From the NCBI RefSeq assembly GCF_001907975.1, contig NZ_CP017834.1:1006718-1070717 (forward strand): a stretch of DNA of 64,000 nucleotides, written 5' to 3'. The DNA is from Silvanigrella aquatica (lineage in GTDB: Bacteria; Bdellovibrionota_B; Oligoflexia; Silvanigrellales; Silvanigrellaceae). This document shows, piece after piece, positions 54,282-63,552 of the stretch. The translations under genes and the position numbers were made by a program. The notes beneath the pieces were generated by a model. That model saw only the letters and a program-made list of their open reading frames with translations, did not search any database and was not told the origin of the DNA. The first letter of the stretch is position 1. Each line of letters begins with the position of its first letter.

Positions 54282-55756
54282 TGATTCTTGAAGAGCTCAG
54301 TATTTTAATTGTGGAAGATTCTAAAGATGAATTGGAAAAATTCATTATACTTTCTCAATCATGCGGATTACAGGCTTTTGGAGCCTCTACGTTAGATGAT
54401 GCCAAACAAATGCTATCTCTAAATGGATATGACATTTTATTAACGGATATTCATTTAGGAAATGAAAATGCAGAATCAAATAAATTAGGGTTTGAAGTAA
54501 TTCAATTTGCATTGGAATCGCAACCGCAACTTATTATTTTAGCCATGTCATATGATTTAGACAAATCTGTGTTTGATAAGGCATTAGAATTAGGCGCCTC
54601 ACATTTTATAAGAAAGCCTATATATAATTCAGATGAAATATTAATTTATATTAAAATGGCTTTACAAAAAAAACACTCTAAAAATATTAATAGCTCTACT
54701 GATTTTAGTATCAATAAATTCATTGATGATAAGTCTTTTAAAATTTTTAATAGTGGAGTTATTGTATCTGCAAAACATGATAAATTTTTATCTGGTGTTG
54801 CAAAAAATAAAAAAATTCCATTGGTTCTTTTTGGTGAAACAGGAACAGGAAAAGAAGAATTTGCTAAAATATTACATAAAAAAAGAGTGGATCAAGAAGG
54901 TGTAATTCCTTTCATAACAGTAAACTGTCCTTTGCTTGATAATGATTTGACTTCATCATTATTATTTGGACATAAAAAAGGTGCTTTTACCGGTGCAAAT
55001 GAAACAACAAATGGTTATGTTGCCGCAGCAAATGGAGGGATTTTATTTTTAGATGAAGTTCATACGCTTGATTTAACAACACAAAGAAAATTACTTCGCG
55101 TTTTAAATGATGGAAATTATAATAGAGTAGGTGATTTGCGAAGCATACATTCTTATTTTCAATTGGTCGTAGCTACGACTCGCGACCTTGATGAAGAAGT
55201 GGAAGCAGGTCGCATGCTTGCTGACTTTAAATATCGTATTAGTGGTGCGGAACTAGTGTTAGATCCTCTTCGCGAAAGACTTGATGACATTCCTTTTTTT
55301 GTGGCTATTTTTTTTAGACGTGAGAAAATTGATGTCTCAGAAGATTTAATTTATGAAATCAGTGAAAAATGTAAATATTGTAATTGGAAAGGGAATATTC
55401 GTCAGTTATTCCGTGTTTTACAAAGGATGTTAATTAATGCGCAACTCCATGAAGAAGTTTTAAATATTAGTCATCTGGTCATTCCAAGTAATGACCCAAA
55501 AAATTTAATTTCAAGAAAAATTAAAAATTGCTTATCTGAAAATAAATTCGCAATGAATGAGCATGAGTCTCATGCAAAAAGTTTATTGGAAAATGCTTTT
55601 CAAAATGATTGTTCTTTAAGTGAAACTATGGATGCTATTGAAAAATCTATTTTAATTAATGCTATTAAAAGGCACAATAGCATTGCAAAGGCTCATCTTG
55701 CTTTGGGAATCAGTCGTAATGCAATTGACGCAAAAAGAAAAAAATATAAAATTTAA
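54281..55756 (+). CDS. NtrC-family response regulator, sigma-54 activator
   Basis: A 491-residue regulator. Receiver domain 1-128 with acidic residues VEDS, phospho-acceptor Asp56 in DILLTDIHLG and the lysine in IRKPIY. The AAA+ domain has Walker A GETGTGKEE, intact GAFTGA (234-239) and Walker B GGILFLDEVH. The C-terminal Fis-type helix-turn-helix is IAKAHLALGISRNAIDAKRK. It can therefore open sigma-54 promoters, and the only convincing one I found nearby is that of tssB. Co-translated with the kinase. Confidence 0.93.
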   Translation: MILEELSILIVEDSKDELEKFIILSQSCGLQAFGASTLDDAKQMLSLNGYDILLTDIHLGNENAESNKLGFEVIQFALESQPQLIILAMSYDLDKSVFDKALELGASHFIRKPIYNSDEILIYIKMALQKKHSKNINSSTDFSINKFIDDKSFKIFNSGVIVSAKHDKFLSGVAKNKKIPLVLFGETGTGKEEFAKILHKKRVDQEGVIPFITVNCPLLDNDLTSSLLFGHKKGAFTGANETTNGYVAAANGGILFLDEVHTLDLTTQRKLLRVLNDGNYNRVGDLRSIHSYFQLVVATTRDLDEEVEAGRMLADFKYRISGAELVLDPLRERLDDIPFFVAIFFRREKIDVSEDLIYEISEKCKYCNWKGNIRQLFRVLQRMLINAQLHEEVLNISHLVIPSNDPKNLISRKIKNCLSENKFAMNEHESHAKSLLENAFQNDCSLSETMDAIEKSILINAIKRHNSIAKAHLALGISRNAIDAKRKKYKI

Positions 55757-55859
55757 TCATCTTATTGAGACACTCTTTCATTAGCAGATTCTAAAATTTA
55801 ATTTTTATTTTCATTGCATTTTATTCATAGAGGTGATTGCAAAATCGATCCTAACAGGT

Positions 55860-55882
55860 GTATCTCTCCTGAGGAGTGGTGC
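55860..55882 (+). other. Possible hairpin in the hemF leader
   Basis: CTCC (55866-55869) and GGAG (55873-55876) pair around TGA, extended outward by C-G, A-T, G-C and wobble pairs to 55860 and 55882. The AAGGAG ribosome site follows 20 bases later. A regulatory role is speculative. Confidence 0.25.
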
Positions 55883-55916
55883 CTTAAGCTTACCGATTTA
55901 GAGAAGGAGTTATTCT

Positions 55917-56888
55917 ATGAAAAATGACCTTAATATGAGAACCCAGGATTTCCTAAATCAAAACTCAATCATATCAATTCAGAGCTTGCCGAAGAGCGCT
56001 CTTGCCGATCCCTCATTTCAAGATCCTATTTGGGAATTAGCTAAAGACAATGGTTGCGAAACCCCCTTTTCAAATGAATTTTTGCAGCTTTTGATTTATG
56101 TAAGAAATATTAATAAACTAGCTTTTCATACTGCCGAAGGCGCGGAGGCTTGTACAGCAAAATCATGGCGTGCCAAAGAACACAATCCAGATAGAAATTT
56201 AAATGGAGGTGGTGTCATGACTGTGATACGTGCCAACCATCTTGAAAAATCCGCTGTAAATTATAGCTGTGTTTGGGGGCCAAAATATCCCGCTATTGAA
56301 GGAGAATACGCCAATAAGCCTTTTGCGGCCGCAGGTGTATCGCTTATTTCACATCCAAGAAATCCTTATGCCCCCATAATGCACCTTAATGTGAGGTGTA
56401 TTAAGGTATTTGATCAAGGCAAGGTCACAACTTGGATTGGCGGCGGGGCCGATCTCACACCTATGGTACCTTATGCGGAGGATACAGAACTCTTTCATAG
56501 TGCAATGAAAGAAGTATGTGAAAGAACTCCTCATATTGCAAATTACGACAAATATAAAAAATGGGCTGATGATTACTTCTTTATCCCACACAGAAAAGAG
56601 TCTCGTGGTGTTGGTGGTATCTTTTTCGACTTTGTAAAAATTGAACAAGAATCAGATATGTCCTTACTCCTCGATGTGGGACAATATGCAGCAAGAGCTT
56701 ATGCCGAAATTTTATCTCGACGTATTGATACCCCTTTTGACAATGCCCTTCACGAAAAGCATCTTTATTGGCGCGGCCGCTATGCTGAATTTAATTTGGT
56801 TTATGATAGAGGCACAAAATTTGGTTTGATGTCCGGTGGAAATCACGAGGCCATATTTTGTTCTTTACCCCCTCAAGTAAGATGGTGA
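55917..56888 (+). CDS. hemF: Oxygen-dependent coproporphyrinogen III oxidase
   Basis: A 323-residue enzyme that decarboxylates coproporphyrinogen III to protoporphyrinogen IX using O2. Clear blocks: GVMTVIRANHLEKSAVNYS, AAGVSLISHPRNPYAPIMHL, TWIGGGADLTPMVPYAEDTE, RGVGGIFFDF and FNLVYDRGTKFGLMSGGNHE. GAGAAGGAG precedes the ATG. It lies 3 bases upstream of the ccmF-type gene, tying haem synthesis to cytochrome c maturation. Confidence 0.97.
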   Translation: MKNDLNMRTQDFLNQNSIISIQSLPKSALADPSFQDPIWELAKDNGCETPFSNEFLQLLIYVRNINKLAFHTAEGAEACTAKSWRAKEHNPDRNLNGGGVMTVIRANHLEKSAVNYSCVWGPKYPAIEGEYANKPFAAAGVSLISHPRNPYAPIMHLNVRCIKVFDQGKVTTWIGGGADLTPMVPYAEDTELFHSAMKEVCERTPHIANYDKYKKWADDYFFIPHRKESRGVGGIFFDFVKIEQESDMSLLLDVGQYAARAYAEILSRRIDTPFDNALHEKHLYWRGRYAEFNLVYDRGTKFGLMSGGNHEAIFCSLPPQVRW

Positions 56889-56891
56889 AAT

Positions 56892-59426
56892 ATGGTTGAA
56901 GTTGGTTTTTTTTCCCTTTGCTTAGGGCTCTGCTTTTCAATTTATGCTTTAGTGATGGGAATTTATTCCTTAAATAAACCATTATCGGGCGTAGTGGCTA
57001 GTGCGCGAAACGCCCTGATTGCTGTATTTGTTTGTGTTTTATTGTCATCACTTGTGATGTGGAATGCAATATTTTTTCATGATTTTTCAGTAAAATATGT
57101 CTACAAGCATTCTGCAGTTGATATGCCCCCTCTTTATTTATTTACCTCATTTTGGAGTGCCCTTGAAGGAAGCCACCTTCTTTGGACATTGATTATGAGT
57201 GCCATTGTCGCCTTTGCTCTTGCTACGGTAAGAAAATCTAACCTTTCTTTATATCCTGCACTGTGCGTCGCCTTTGGTTGCGCATTGACCTTTATGCTGT
57301 TTTTGAATGTGACTTTTTCAGCACCCTTGGAACGCTTTTTTCCTGTAGGAAAATTCGGCGAAGGGATGAATGCGTTATTGCAAAACCCCTATATGGCAAT
57401 ACATCCTCCTATGTTATTCACAGGATATTGTTTACTTATTGTTCCCTTTGCCTATTCTTTCGCAGCTTTAATCAGGGGTGGATTCACTACGGAATGGTTG
57501 GCCACGGTCAGAAGATGGTCACTGCTTGCTTGGGCTGTATTATCAATAGCTATTTTCTTAGGTGGAAAATGGGCCTATGTTGAGTTGGGTTGGGGTGGTT
57601 ATTGGGGATGGGATCCTGTTGAAAACAGTTCACTTATGCCTTGGCTCGCGATTACTGCTGCTATTCATACTTTACTTATCACTGACAAAACAGGGCGTTT
57701 GCCGCGCTTGCTCCTCTTTCTAAATATGCTTGCCTTTGCTCTTACTTTTCTTGGGACTTTTATTACAAGATCGGGAATTATCAGTAGTGTGCACTCGTTT
57801 GCGGAAAGTGAAATTGGCCCGTCCTATTTAATTTGGGTTGTCTTTTTACTGGCATTAACTTCCGGATTAGTTTTTACACGAGGACATCTTATTCAAGGTG
57901 CCGCAAAAACAAACGAGTGGCGTGTGTCAAAAGAAAGTGCACTTTTATTTACTAATTTTTTCATTTTATTTTTACTCGCACTTGTCTTTATTGGAACTAT
58001 ATTGCCGCTTGTAGTAGAAGCAACTCGTGGAATTAAAATTTCAATTCAACAACCTTTCTTTAATGCCTTTGCTCCCTGGATAGGAGGGGGATTGGTGTTA
58101 TTGCTTGGTGTGGGAAATTTAATGCGCTGGAGAAATGGTAAAATTGAAGATCCTCTCACCTGTTTGTTGTTTCCTTTATTATGGGCGGGTCTGTTAACTT
58201 ATTTTTTAGCGGAACGAAAAAATTTTGATGCTGTAAGTTCTCTGACATTTTTAATAGTCTTATGGACTTGTGGTGTTTTGATAATGGATTTGGTTTATAA
58301 ATTACGCTCCATGCGTTGGAATGGAAAAGCCTTTTTAATTTATAATCGACCTTATTTAGGTGCATTTATAATTCATATTGGTTTTTTATTTGCTATTGCC
58401 GGTTTTGCAGGAAATTATCGTGGTATTTCTGCAGAAGCTCATTTGAATTTAAATGAATCAACTCAATTTAATGGGTACACGATTACAAATCAAGGATTAG
58501 GATTTACCAGAGAATACAATGCTCAATATGTTATTGGAAAATTAAAATCTGTTGATAATCAAAGTGGCGAAACTTTTTTTGTTAACCCTATGCGGAGCAA
58601 ATTTACCAATAATGAACAGTGGTTTAATGAAATAGGAATACATTCCACTTTTTGGCATGATTTATATATTGTACTCGCTTCTTTTGATGTGAATAATCAA
58701 AGTGTCACTTTAAAATTAAATTGGAATCCCACTGTAAAATTAGTATGGACGAGTTTAGTTATAATGGTATTAGGCGCCTTTATTTCTCTCACTCACCGCA
58801 TTAGAAGAAGGAGTTTGGATTTTGATGACAATGGAAAAGTTTCTTCTACTGAAAATACCATAGAAGAATTTTTGCAGGAATCCATTCGCACGTCTTCTAT
58901 TCAAAATCCACAATTTGCTTCTAAGGTAACTTCATTAAGCATTATTATTTTTGCTTTGTTTGTAACTTTACTTGGATTATCGGGTTCCGCATGGGGACAA
59001 TCACAAAATGGGAATAGTATTCAAAAGGAAGTTCGTCCCGTAATGTTAAATCCGCAACTTGAGGAAGTTGCCAAAGAATTGCGTTGTCCTACTTGTATTG
59101 GCATGAGTGTATTAGAAAGTGGCACTTTGCAAAGCGTTGCTATGCGAACTGAAATTGAAAAACAATTGTCTGAGGGAAAGTCAAAGGCTGAAATTATAAG
59201 CTACTTTAAAAAAGCTTACGGACCTTGGATTTTAAGAGAGCCCGATGTTCATTCCTCTATAGGATTTGTAATTTGGAGCATCCCTATTTTGGGGCTTTTA
59301 TTGGGACCACTATTTATAGTATTTGCCTTAAGAAATTCTAGAAAAAAGAAAAATCAAGATGATCAAAATTTACTTAACGAAATCAAAAAATTTATTGAGG
59401 AACAGAAAAAGGGAATGAAATCATGA
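56892..59426 (+). CDS. ccmF: Cytochrome c maturation fusion CcmF-CcmH
   Basis: An 844-residue fusion. Residues 1 to about 640 are CcmF, the haem-handling subunit of System I: many transmembrane helices, the tryptophan-rich haem-binding segment ELGWGGYWGWDPVENSSLMP, HPPMLFTGYCL and FLGTFITRSGIISSVHSF. After a cytoplasmic-type linker and a new signal-like helix (SLSIIIFALFVTLLGLSGSA) the last 140 residues are CcmH/CcmL, with the LRCPTC motif that reduces apocytochrome. Normally two separate genes; fusion guarantees one-to-one assembly. It overlaps the next gene by 4 bases. Confidence 0.93.
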   Translation: MVEVGFFSLCLGLCFSIYALVMGIYSLNKPLSGVVASARNALIAVFVCVLLSSLVMWNAIFFHDFSVKYVYKHSAVDMPPLYLFTSFWSALEGSHLLWTLIMSAIVAFALATVRKSNLSLYPALCVAFGCALTFMLFLNVTFSAPLERFFPVGKFGEGMNALLQNPYMAIHPPMLFTGYCLLIVPFAYSFAALIRGGFTTEWLATVRRWSLLAWAVLSIAIFLGGKWAYVELGWGGYWGWDPVENSSLMPWLAITAAIHTLLITDKTGRLPRLLLFLNMLAFALTFLGTFITRSGIISSVHSFAESEIGPSYLIWVVFLLALTSGLVFTRGHLIQGAAKTNEWRVSKESALLFTNFFILFLLALVFIGTILPLVVEATRGIKISIQQPFFNAFAPWIGGGLVLLLGVGNLMRWRNGKIEDPLTCLLFPLLWAGLLTYFLAERKNFDAVSSLTFLIVLWTCGVLIMDLVYKLRSMRWNGKAFLIYNRPYLGAFIIHIGFLFAIAGFAGNYRGISAEAHLNLNESTQFNGYTITNQGLGFTREYNAQYVIGKLKSVDNQSGETFFVNPMRSKFTNNEQWFNEIGIHSTFWHDLYIVLASFDVNNQSVTLKLNWNPTVKLVWTSLVIMVLGAFISLTHRIRRRSLDFDDNGKVSSTENTIEEFLQESIRTSSIQNPQFASKVTSLSIIIFALFVTLLGLSGSAWGQSQNGNSIQKEVRPVMLNPQLEEVAKELRCPTCIGMSVLESGTLQSVAMRTEIEKQLSEGKSKAEIISYFKKAYGPWILREPDVHSSIGFVIWSIPILGLLLGPLFIVFALRNSRKKKNQDDQNLLNEIKKFIEEQKKGMKS

Positions 59427-60592
59427 TAACAATATTGATTTTGTGTTTTATCTTGGCAATTCCCCTGTTATTTTTTGTGCTTTCACCTCTCTTATCTTCA
59501 AATAGTAAAAAGCTTATGACGCAATCTATTGTAGGATTTAGCAGTGAAAATGACTTAAGAAGCGTTATTAATATTAGAGATGAAATACTTCAAAAACTTA
59601 TTTATGGTCAATCATCAAATGAACATGTCGAAAAATTGACTGAAGAAGATGCGTTAAAGGCTTTAGTTACTTTATGTGACCGTTTAAAGAATTCTGGATT
59701 AGCTTGTTTCCCTAAGCAAATAAAGAAATGCTCAAATGATTCAAAAAATGAAAACGGGTCATCCTGTTTAGGTTTCTTAATTGTAGTATTAGTCACATGC
59801 TTGAGCACGATTTTTTTAATAAATTTTAAATTGCATGCAGCGCAAGATAATGTAAATGCAAATGTAAATCAAAAAAATGTGACAGCGCCTCCCGATTTAA
59901 AAATTCCTCCACCAACAATATTACCGCAAAGTGGATATTGGTTGCCCTCAATCAATCAATATATTTTAGCTCCTATGCAGGGCGGGATACATATCTCTTA
60001 TATTGGAATGTTTGCAAATACCTTTCACGCAAAGGGAGCGCTTGTTCAACTTCCCTTACCAAAGGGATTTGTTGATTTACAAATTTTTGGTAATCCTGAT
60101 CTTATTTTTGAAAAAAATTCCAATGGCGGTTCTCCACTTTTAAACATGCCCTTAATTGAAGGAGTTAATCAACTGAGCGTTGAATTTTTTCTTCCAGCTC
60201 ATTTTGGTACAGTACAATGGCAATCTGATGATATTCACTTCTTGCCCGGAGTGACAATTGTGATGATGCCCGAGTATTTTGGTGCTTTAAGAAGTTTATT
60301 ATCAAATTTTAGCCAGTCAATAAATGTTTGGCCCCCTCGTATTTCAAATGTACCTTCAAGTTTTCGTTCCTTTGTCGGTGCAGATCCATTAGACAATTCA
60401 GTAACTTCACAAAGAGATTCTAGTGTGCTATCGCGTCAACTTGTTCGCGTAGGCGATTCCGCAGCAGATTTTCCAACTTTTGATATTAATGGAATTCTTC
60501 CTTCGCGCACACCAATTTATGTCTTTGTCGTTTTTCTGGCGTGTTTCCTGTTTGGGGTCACCATGATCTTTATTTTTAAAACGTCAAAATAA
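59423..60592 (+). CDS. CcmI-like membrane protein with unknown C-terminal domain
   Basis: A 389-residue protein overlapping the CcmF-CcmH gene by 4 bases (ATGA). The first 100 residues look like CcmI: one transmembrane helix, then a charged helical region (RSVINIRDEILQKLIYGQSS). A second transmembrane helix (about residues 113-132), a beta-rich domain of unknown kind (SINQYILAPMQGGIHISYIG, VDLQIFGNPDLIF) and a C-terminal helix (IYVFVVFLACFLFGVTMIFI) follow. CcmI delivers apocytochrome to CcmFH; the middle domain may do the same here. No TPR repeats as in classical CcmI. Confidence 0.6.
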   Translation: MITILILCFILAIPLLFFVLSPLLSSNSKKLMTQSIVGFSSENDLRSVINIRDEILQKLIYGQSSNEHVEKLTEEDALKALVTLCDRLKNSGLACFPKQIKKCSNDSKNENGSSCLGFLIVVLVTCLSTIFLINFKLHAAQDNVNANVNQKNVTAPPDLKIPPPTILPQSGYWLPSINQYILAPMQGGIHISYIGMFANTFHAKGALVQLPLPKGFVDLQIFGNPDLIFEKNSNGGSPLLNMPLIEGVNQLSVEFFLPAHFGTVQWQSDDIHFLPGVTIVMMPEYFGALRSLLSNFSQSINVWPPRISNVPSSFRSFVGADPLDNSVTSQRDSSVLSRQLVRVGDSAADFPTFDINGILPSRTPIYVFVVFLACFLFGVTMIFIFKTSK

Positions 60593-60694
60593 TTTACTTG
60601 CTTACAATTTTTTATAAAAAAAAATGAAACTCTTCTTGCTCGGATTAATTCTCATGGTTACAATATAAATTGTCTGACATGGAGGTTTCGTTTT

Positions 60695-61027
60695 ATGATA
60701 TTAAATAGTGACTCAGTTGAACTTATAAGAACAAATGCAATTCGTCTTGCAAATTCGATCCGCACAAAAGATGATCTCGTCGATCTCGCTACAGCAAGCT
60801 CTTTCGAACAAGTTTTTTCTGCCATTGAAACAATTCTTACCAATACAGAAATGTATTTTGATGATAATTTATTGATACAGCTTGATGTTCAAACTTGGCA
60901 AAGTTTTAAAGCAATTTTACTTGTGTATACATTAAACGTTGTCAATCGCCAAATTAATCTAGCACGTGAAGCTGGTTTTGCGTCTCATGCAAACCGTGAT
61001 TTTGGCGCAAGTACAACAAATCTTTAA
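60695..61027 (+). CDS. Small unknown 110-aa protein
   Basis: A soluble, mostly helical protein not recognised. It contains ELIRTNAIRLANSIRTKDDL and TWQSFKAILLVYTLNVVNRQ, with two amphipathic helices. GGAGG lies 10 bases ahead of the ATG, so it is likely translated. It stands alone between the ccm operon and the porin-like gene. Confidence 0.7.
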   Translation: MILNSDSVELIRTNAIRLANSIRTKDDLVDLATASSFEQVFSAIETILTNTEMYFDDNLLIQLDVQTWQSFKAILLVYTLNVVNRQINLAREAGFASHANRDFGASTTNL

Positions 61028-61164
61028 TTTATTTTCACGTCTCCCTTGCACTCTCCTTTTTCCTCAAATATGATGTAGTTGTAATTTTTTTGAAGCTTAA
61101 AGTCTGTTTCGTTAGTTAATATTGTACACAGTTTTTTTTATTGTTACTTTATTGGAGGATCTAT

Positions 61165-62418
61165 ATGAAACGTCTGCTCAAGACTGCGTCTGTTTTGTCG
61201 TTAATTGCTCTCCCATTTGGTGCTCATGCTCAAGCGCCAACTGATGTTTCGAATTTCTCGCCACGTTTAAAATTACAAAGCCGTTACTCTTTAACGGATT
61301 CATACCGTGCTAATGAACTCGATTTAATCACAGCGACGGCACGTTTTGGAATGAATTATCGTTATAAAAACGTATTTGGAACTCTTGAAGTGCAAGCGGG
61401 TAGTGCTTCTGAGCCAGATACTTCTTCTACACCTGCAACTACTTCATCAAATGGTCCTCAAAATTTAATGCAAGTTCGTAAAGCAAGTATTGGATTAGAT
61501 ATTATAAAATCAGATCCTGCAACTGTAAGTTTAATTATGGGTAGAGATCGTTTAGTGGGCTCTGTGTATTATGCACCCGATGCTCTAACACAAATTTTAG
61601 CAACGAACCTTGATAACGTTTCAAGTTCAACAAGCTCCGATGGCTTAGGCTTAAAGTATGCTGGGAAGTTGGATTTTGGTAAGTTAGGTGCCCAGGTGGG
61701 TATGTATAATAACTTAGCGGTTGCAACGCAGACAACAGGAGCTGGTTGGTTTGGAAATTCTTCAATTGTAGCAGGAGATAACTCTTTTGCAGCGGCACCA
61801 AAAACTCAATCTCGTGCTATACAAGCAGTAGCAAGTGCTGACATAAAAGTAGACGAAGGAAATGTTGAAGTTCGTGTTGCTTACGGCTCGCAGCCTAATG
61901 CTGTAAAAAGTGTAACTTCTGCAAAATTATATACTGTAACTGATGTGACAAATACAGAAGCATCATTAGGTTATAATTATCAAGAAGGCGCCATTAGAGC
62001 AGGTTTATGGTACCAGGGAGTAACTACGAGCAAAGACTCAACAGGAACTTTAGGAAACTCCTCTACTGTGAGTTACACAGCGAGTACAACAGATAATTCA
62101 CAGACTATAACCACTATAGGTGTCGGTTTAACTGGTAATACAAAGCTATTTTCTATGACAGGTTTTTTAGCTGATGGTGATGTTTTAACATATGCTTTAG
62201 GTTATCAAAATGCTACGGGTCAATATATCTCTTCTACAAGAACATTAACAACAGATATGTATAATTTTGGCTTTGGTTACATGCAGGGTAATTTTTCTAT
62301 TGAATTAAACTATGCAGCAACTTCTGCAAATTATTCCGCATATACTAATAATGATGGTGTTTCTAATCAAGATACAGCGAGTCTTGTTTACTTAGTTGGA
62401 ACGCTTGCAGTCCTTTAA
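61165..62418 (+). CDS. Outer-membrane beta-barrel (porin-like) protein
   Basis: A 417-residue exported protein with signal peptide MKRLLKTASVLSLIALPFGA. The mature part is built of alternating beta-strands and Gly/Ser/Thr/Asn-rich loops (FGMNYRYKNVFGTLEVQAGS, GRDRLVGSVYYAPDALTQIL, NFGFGYMQGNFSIELNYAAT), as in bacterial porins. It ends LVYLVGTLAVL rather than with the usual aromatic residue. TTGGAGG precedes the ATG at 61165; an upstream TTG frame start is rejected. It is followed by a terminator. Confidence 0.75.
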   Translation: MKRLLKTASVLSLIALPFGAHAQAPTDVSNFSPRLKLQSRYSLTDSYRANELDLITATARFGMNYRYKNVFGTLEVQAGSASEPDTSSTPATTSSNGPQNLMQVRKASIGLDIIKSDPATVSLIMGRDRLVGSVYYAPDALTQILATNLDNVSSSTSSDGLGLKYAGKLDFGKLGAQVGMYNNLAVATQTTGAGWFGNSSIVAGDNSFAAAPKTQSRAIQAVASADIKVDEGNVEVRVAYGSQPNAVKSVTSAKLYTVTDVTNTEASLGYNYQEGAIRAGLWYQGVTTSKDSTGTLGNSSTVSYTASTTDNSQTITTIGVGLTGNTKLFSMTGFLADGDVLTYALGYQNATGQYISSTRTLTTDMYNFGFGYMQGNFSIELNYAATSANYSAYTNNDGVSNQDTASLVYLVGTLAVL

Positions 62419-62438
62419 TATAATTGACTTTTAGTAAC

Positions 62439-62483
62439 TAAAAACTTGTCACTCCTTTTAAAATTGGAATGACAGGTTTTTTT
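62439..62483. terminator. Terminator between the porin-like and SIS genes
   Basis: AAAAACTTGTCACTCC pairs with GGAATGACAGGTTTTTT with two mismatches around TTTTAAAATT; T-runs lie on the right and A-runs on the left, so it can serve both convergent genes. Confidence 0.75.
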
Positions 62484-63543
62484 AAATTGTACTTGTTACT
62501 TTATTTAGATTTTTTGGCAAATCCGGGTTTCTCTCTCTTAAATGTGCAAGTTGAGCGGCAAAGGGATAAAAACGGTGAATTAAGGTGACAACGTCACAGA
62601 GAGAATCTAAAGAAGGTGCTGTCGGGATGACAGTGGTATTTTTTAAAAGATTTTTATTTTCTTCAATTATATTTTCTGCCGCAATAGCAATAATTTTAGC
62701 TTCTTTTTCTTGGAACTTATCAATTAATTTTAAAATTCCCGATAATGCTTCATCTTTCTGTAAATAAACGATGAGAGGGAAGTTTTTTTGTACTAATTCA
62801 AAAGGACCGTGTAAAATTTCGGCACCACTAAAAGCTTCAGCGTGTAGACCACAGGTTTCTTTAAATTTTAAGGCAGACTCTAGAGCAATAGGAAATGTGA
62901 AACCTCGTCCAATGGTTAAGACACTTTTTTCATGTTGAAGAAGCTGAAGTGCAGAATGATATTGCTCAGAATTTTTCTGAGATAATAAACAAGGCAGTTG
63001 GGCAAGATGATTTTTTAAATCCTGATTTTGCCTCCAAAAGGCAACAAGTTGAATAACTCGAGTAAGAGAAGCAATAAAACTTTTAGTTGCGGCAACTGAA
63101 CTTTCCTTTCCTGCATTTAAAGGAATAAAATATTCACTTTCTTTCTCTAAAGGCGAATTGAGTTCATTTACAATTGATAAAGTGACAGCACCTTTTTTTC
63201 TGGCTGTTGCCATACATTCAATTAAATCATCGCTTTTACCAGATTGAGAAATAGCGAACACAAAACCATTTTTATAATTGATATTAGATTTATAAATAGT
63301 ATGGACTGAAGGAGCAATAGAAGATGTTGGAACACCAAGTTGTGTTTCAAAAGCATATTTTGCAAAATAGGCTGCATGATCAGAGCTCCCCCTTGCAATT
63401 GTGGAGGCAAAATAAGGAGGGTGTTTTTGCAATCTTTGCACAAGTTCTTCAATAACAGGCAATCCTATTTTTTGTTGGCTTTCAATAATAGACGAACTTT
63501 CTTCTGTTTCTGACTCCATTAAAGATTGAGAACTCATAAACAA
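62482..63543 (-). CDS. SIS-domain sugar-phosphate isomerase/deaminase (NagB-II/GlmS C-terminal type)
   Basis: A 353-residue protein with two SIS domains and no glutaminase domain. It begins near MSSQSLMESETEESSSIIES, then TIARGSSDHAAYFAKYAFE and FAISQSGKSDDLIECMATAR, AGKESSVAATKSFIASLTRV and a second SIS with GRGFTFPIALESALKFKETC. It resembles the glucosamine-6-phosphate deaminase NagB-II group, so it likely converts glucosamine-6-phosphate to fructose-6-phosphate and ammonia in amino-sugar catabolism. No nagA/nagK neighbour is visible, so the substrate is inferred. It lies just downstream of the partial sohB gene. Confidence 0.85.
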   Translation of the reverse strand: MFMSSQSLMESETEESSSIIESQQKIGLPVIEELVQRLQKHPPYFASTIARGSSDHAAYFAKYAFETQLGVPTSSIAPSVHTIYKSNINYKNGFVFAISQSGKSDDLIECMATARKKGAVTLSIVNELNSPLEKESEYFIPLNAGKESSVAATKSFIASLTRVIQLVAFWRQNQDLKNHLAQLPCLLSQKNSEQYHSALQLLQHEKSVLTIGRGFTFPIALESALKFKETCGLHAEAFSGAEILHGPFELVQKNFPLIVYLQKDEALSGILKLIDKFQEKEAKIIAIAAENIIEENKNLLKNTTVIPTAPSLDSLCDVVTLIHRFYPFAAQLAHLRERNPDLPKNLNKVTSTI

Positions 63544-63552
63544 TTTCCTTTA

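Noticed and set aside
35479-55756. T6SS locus as a recognisable mobile island
   Set aside because: No integrase, transposase, tRNA gene or flanking direct repeat was seen; base composition is low but similar to the rest of the window.
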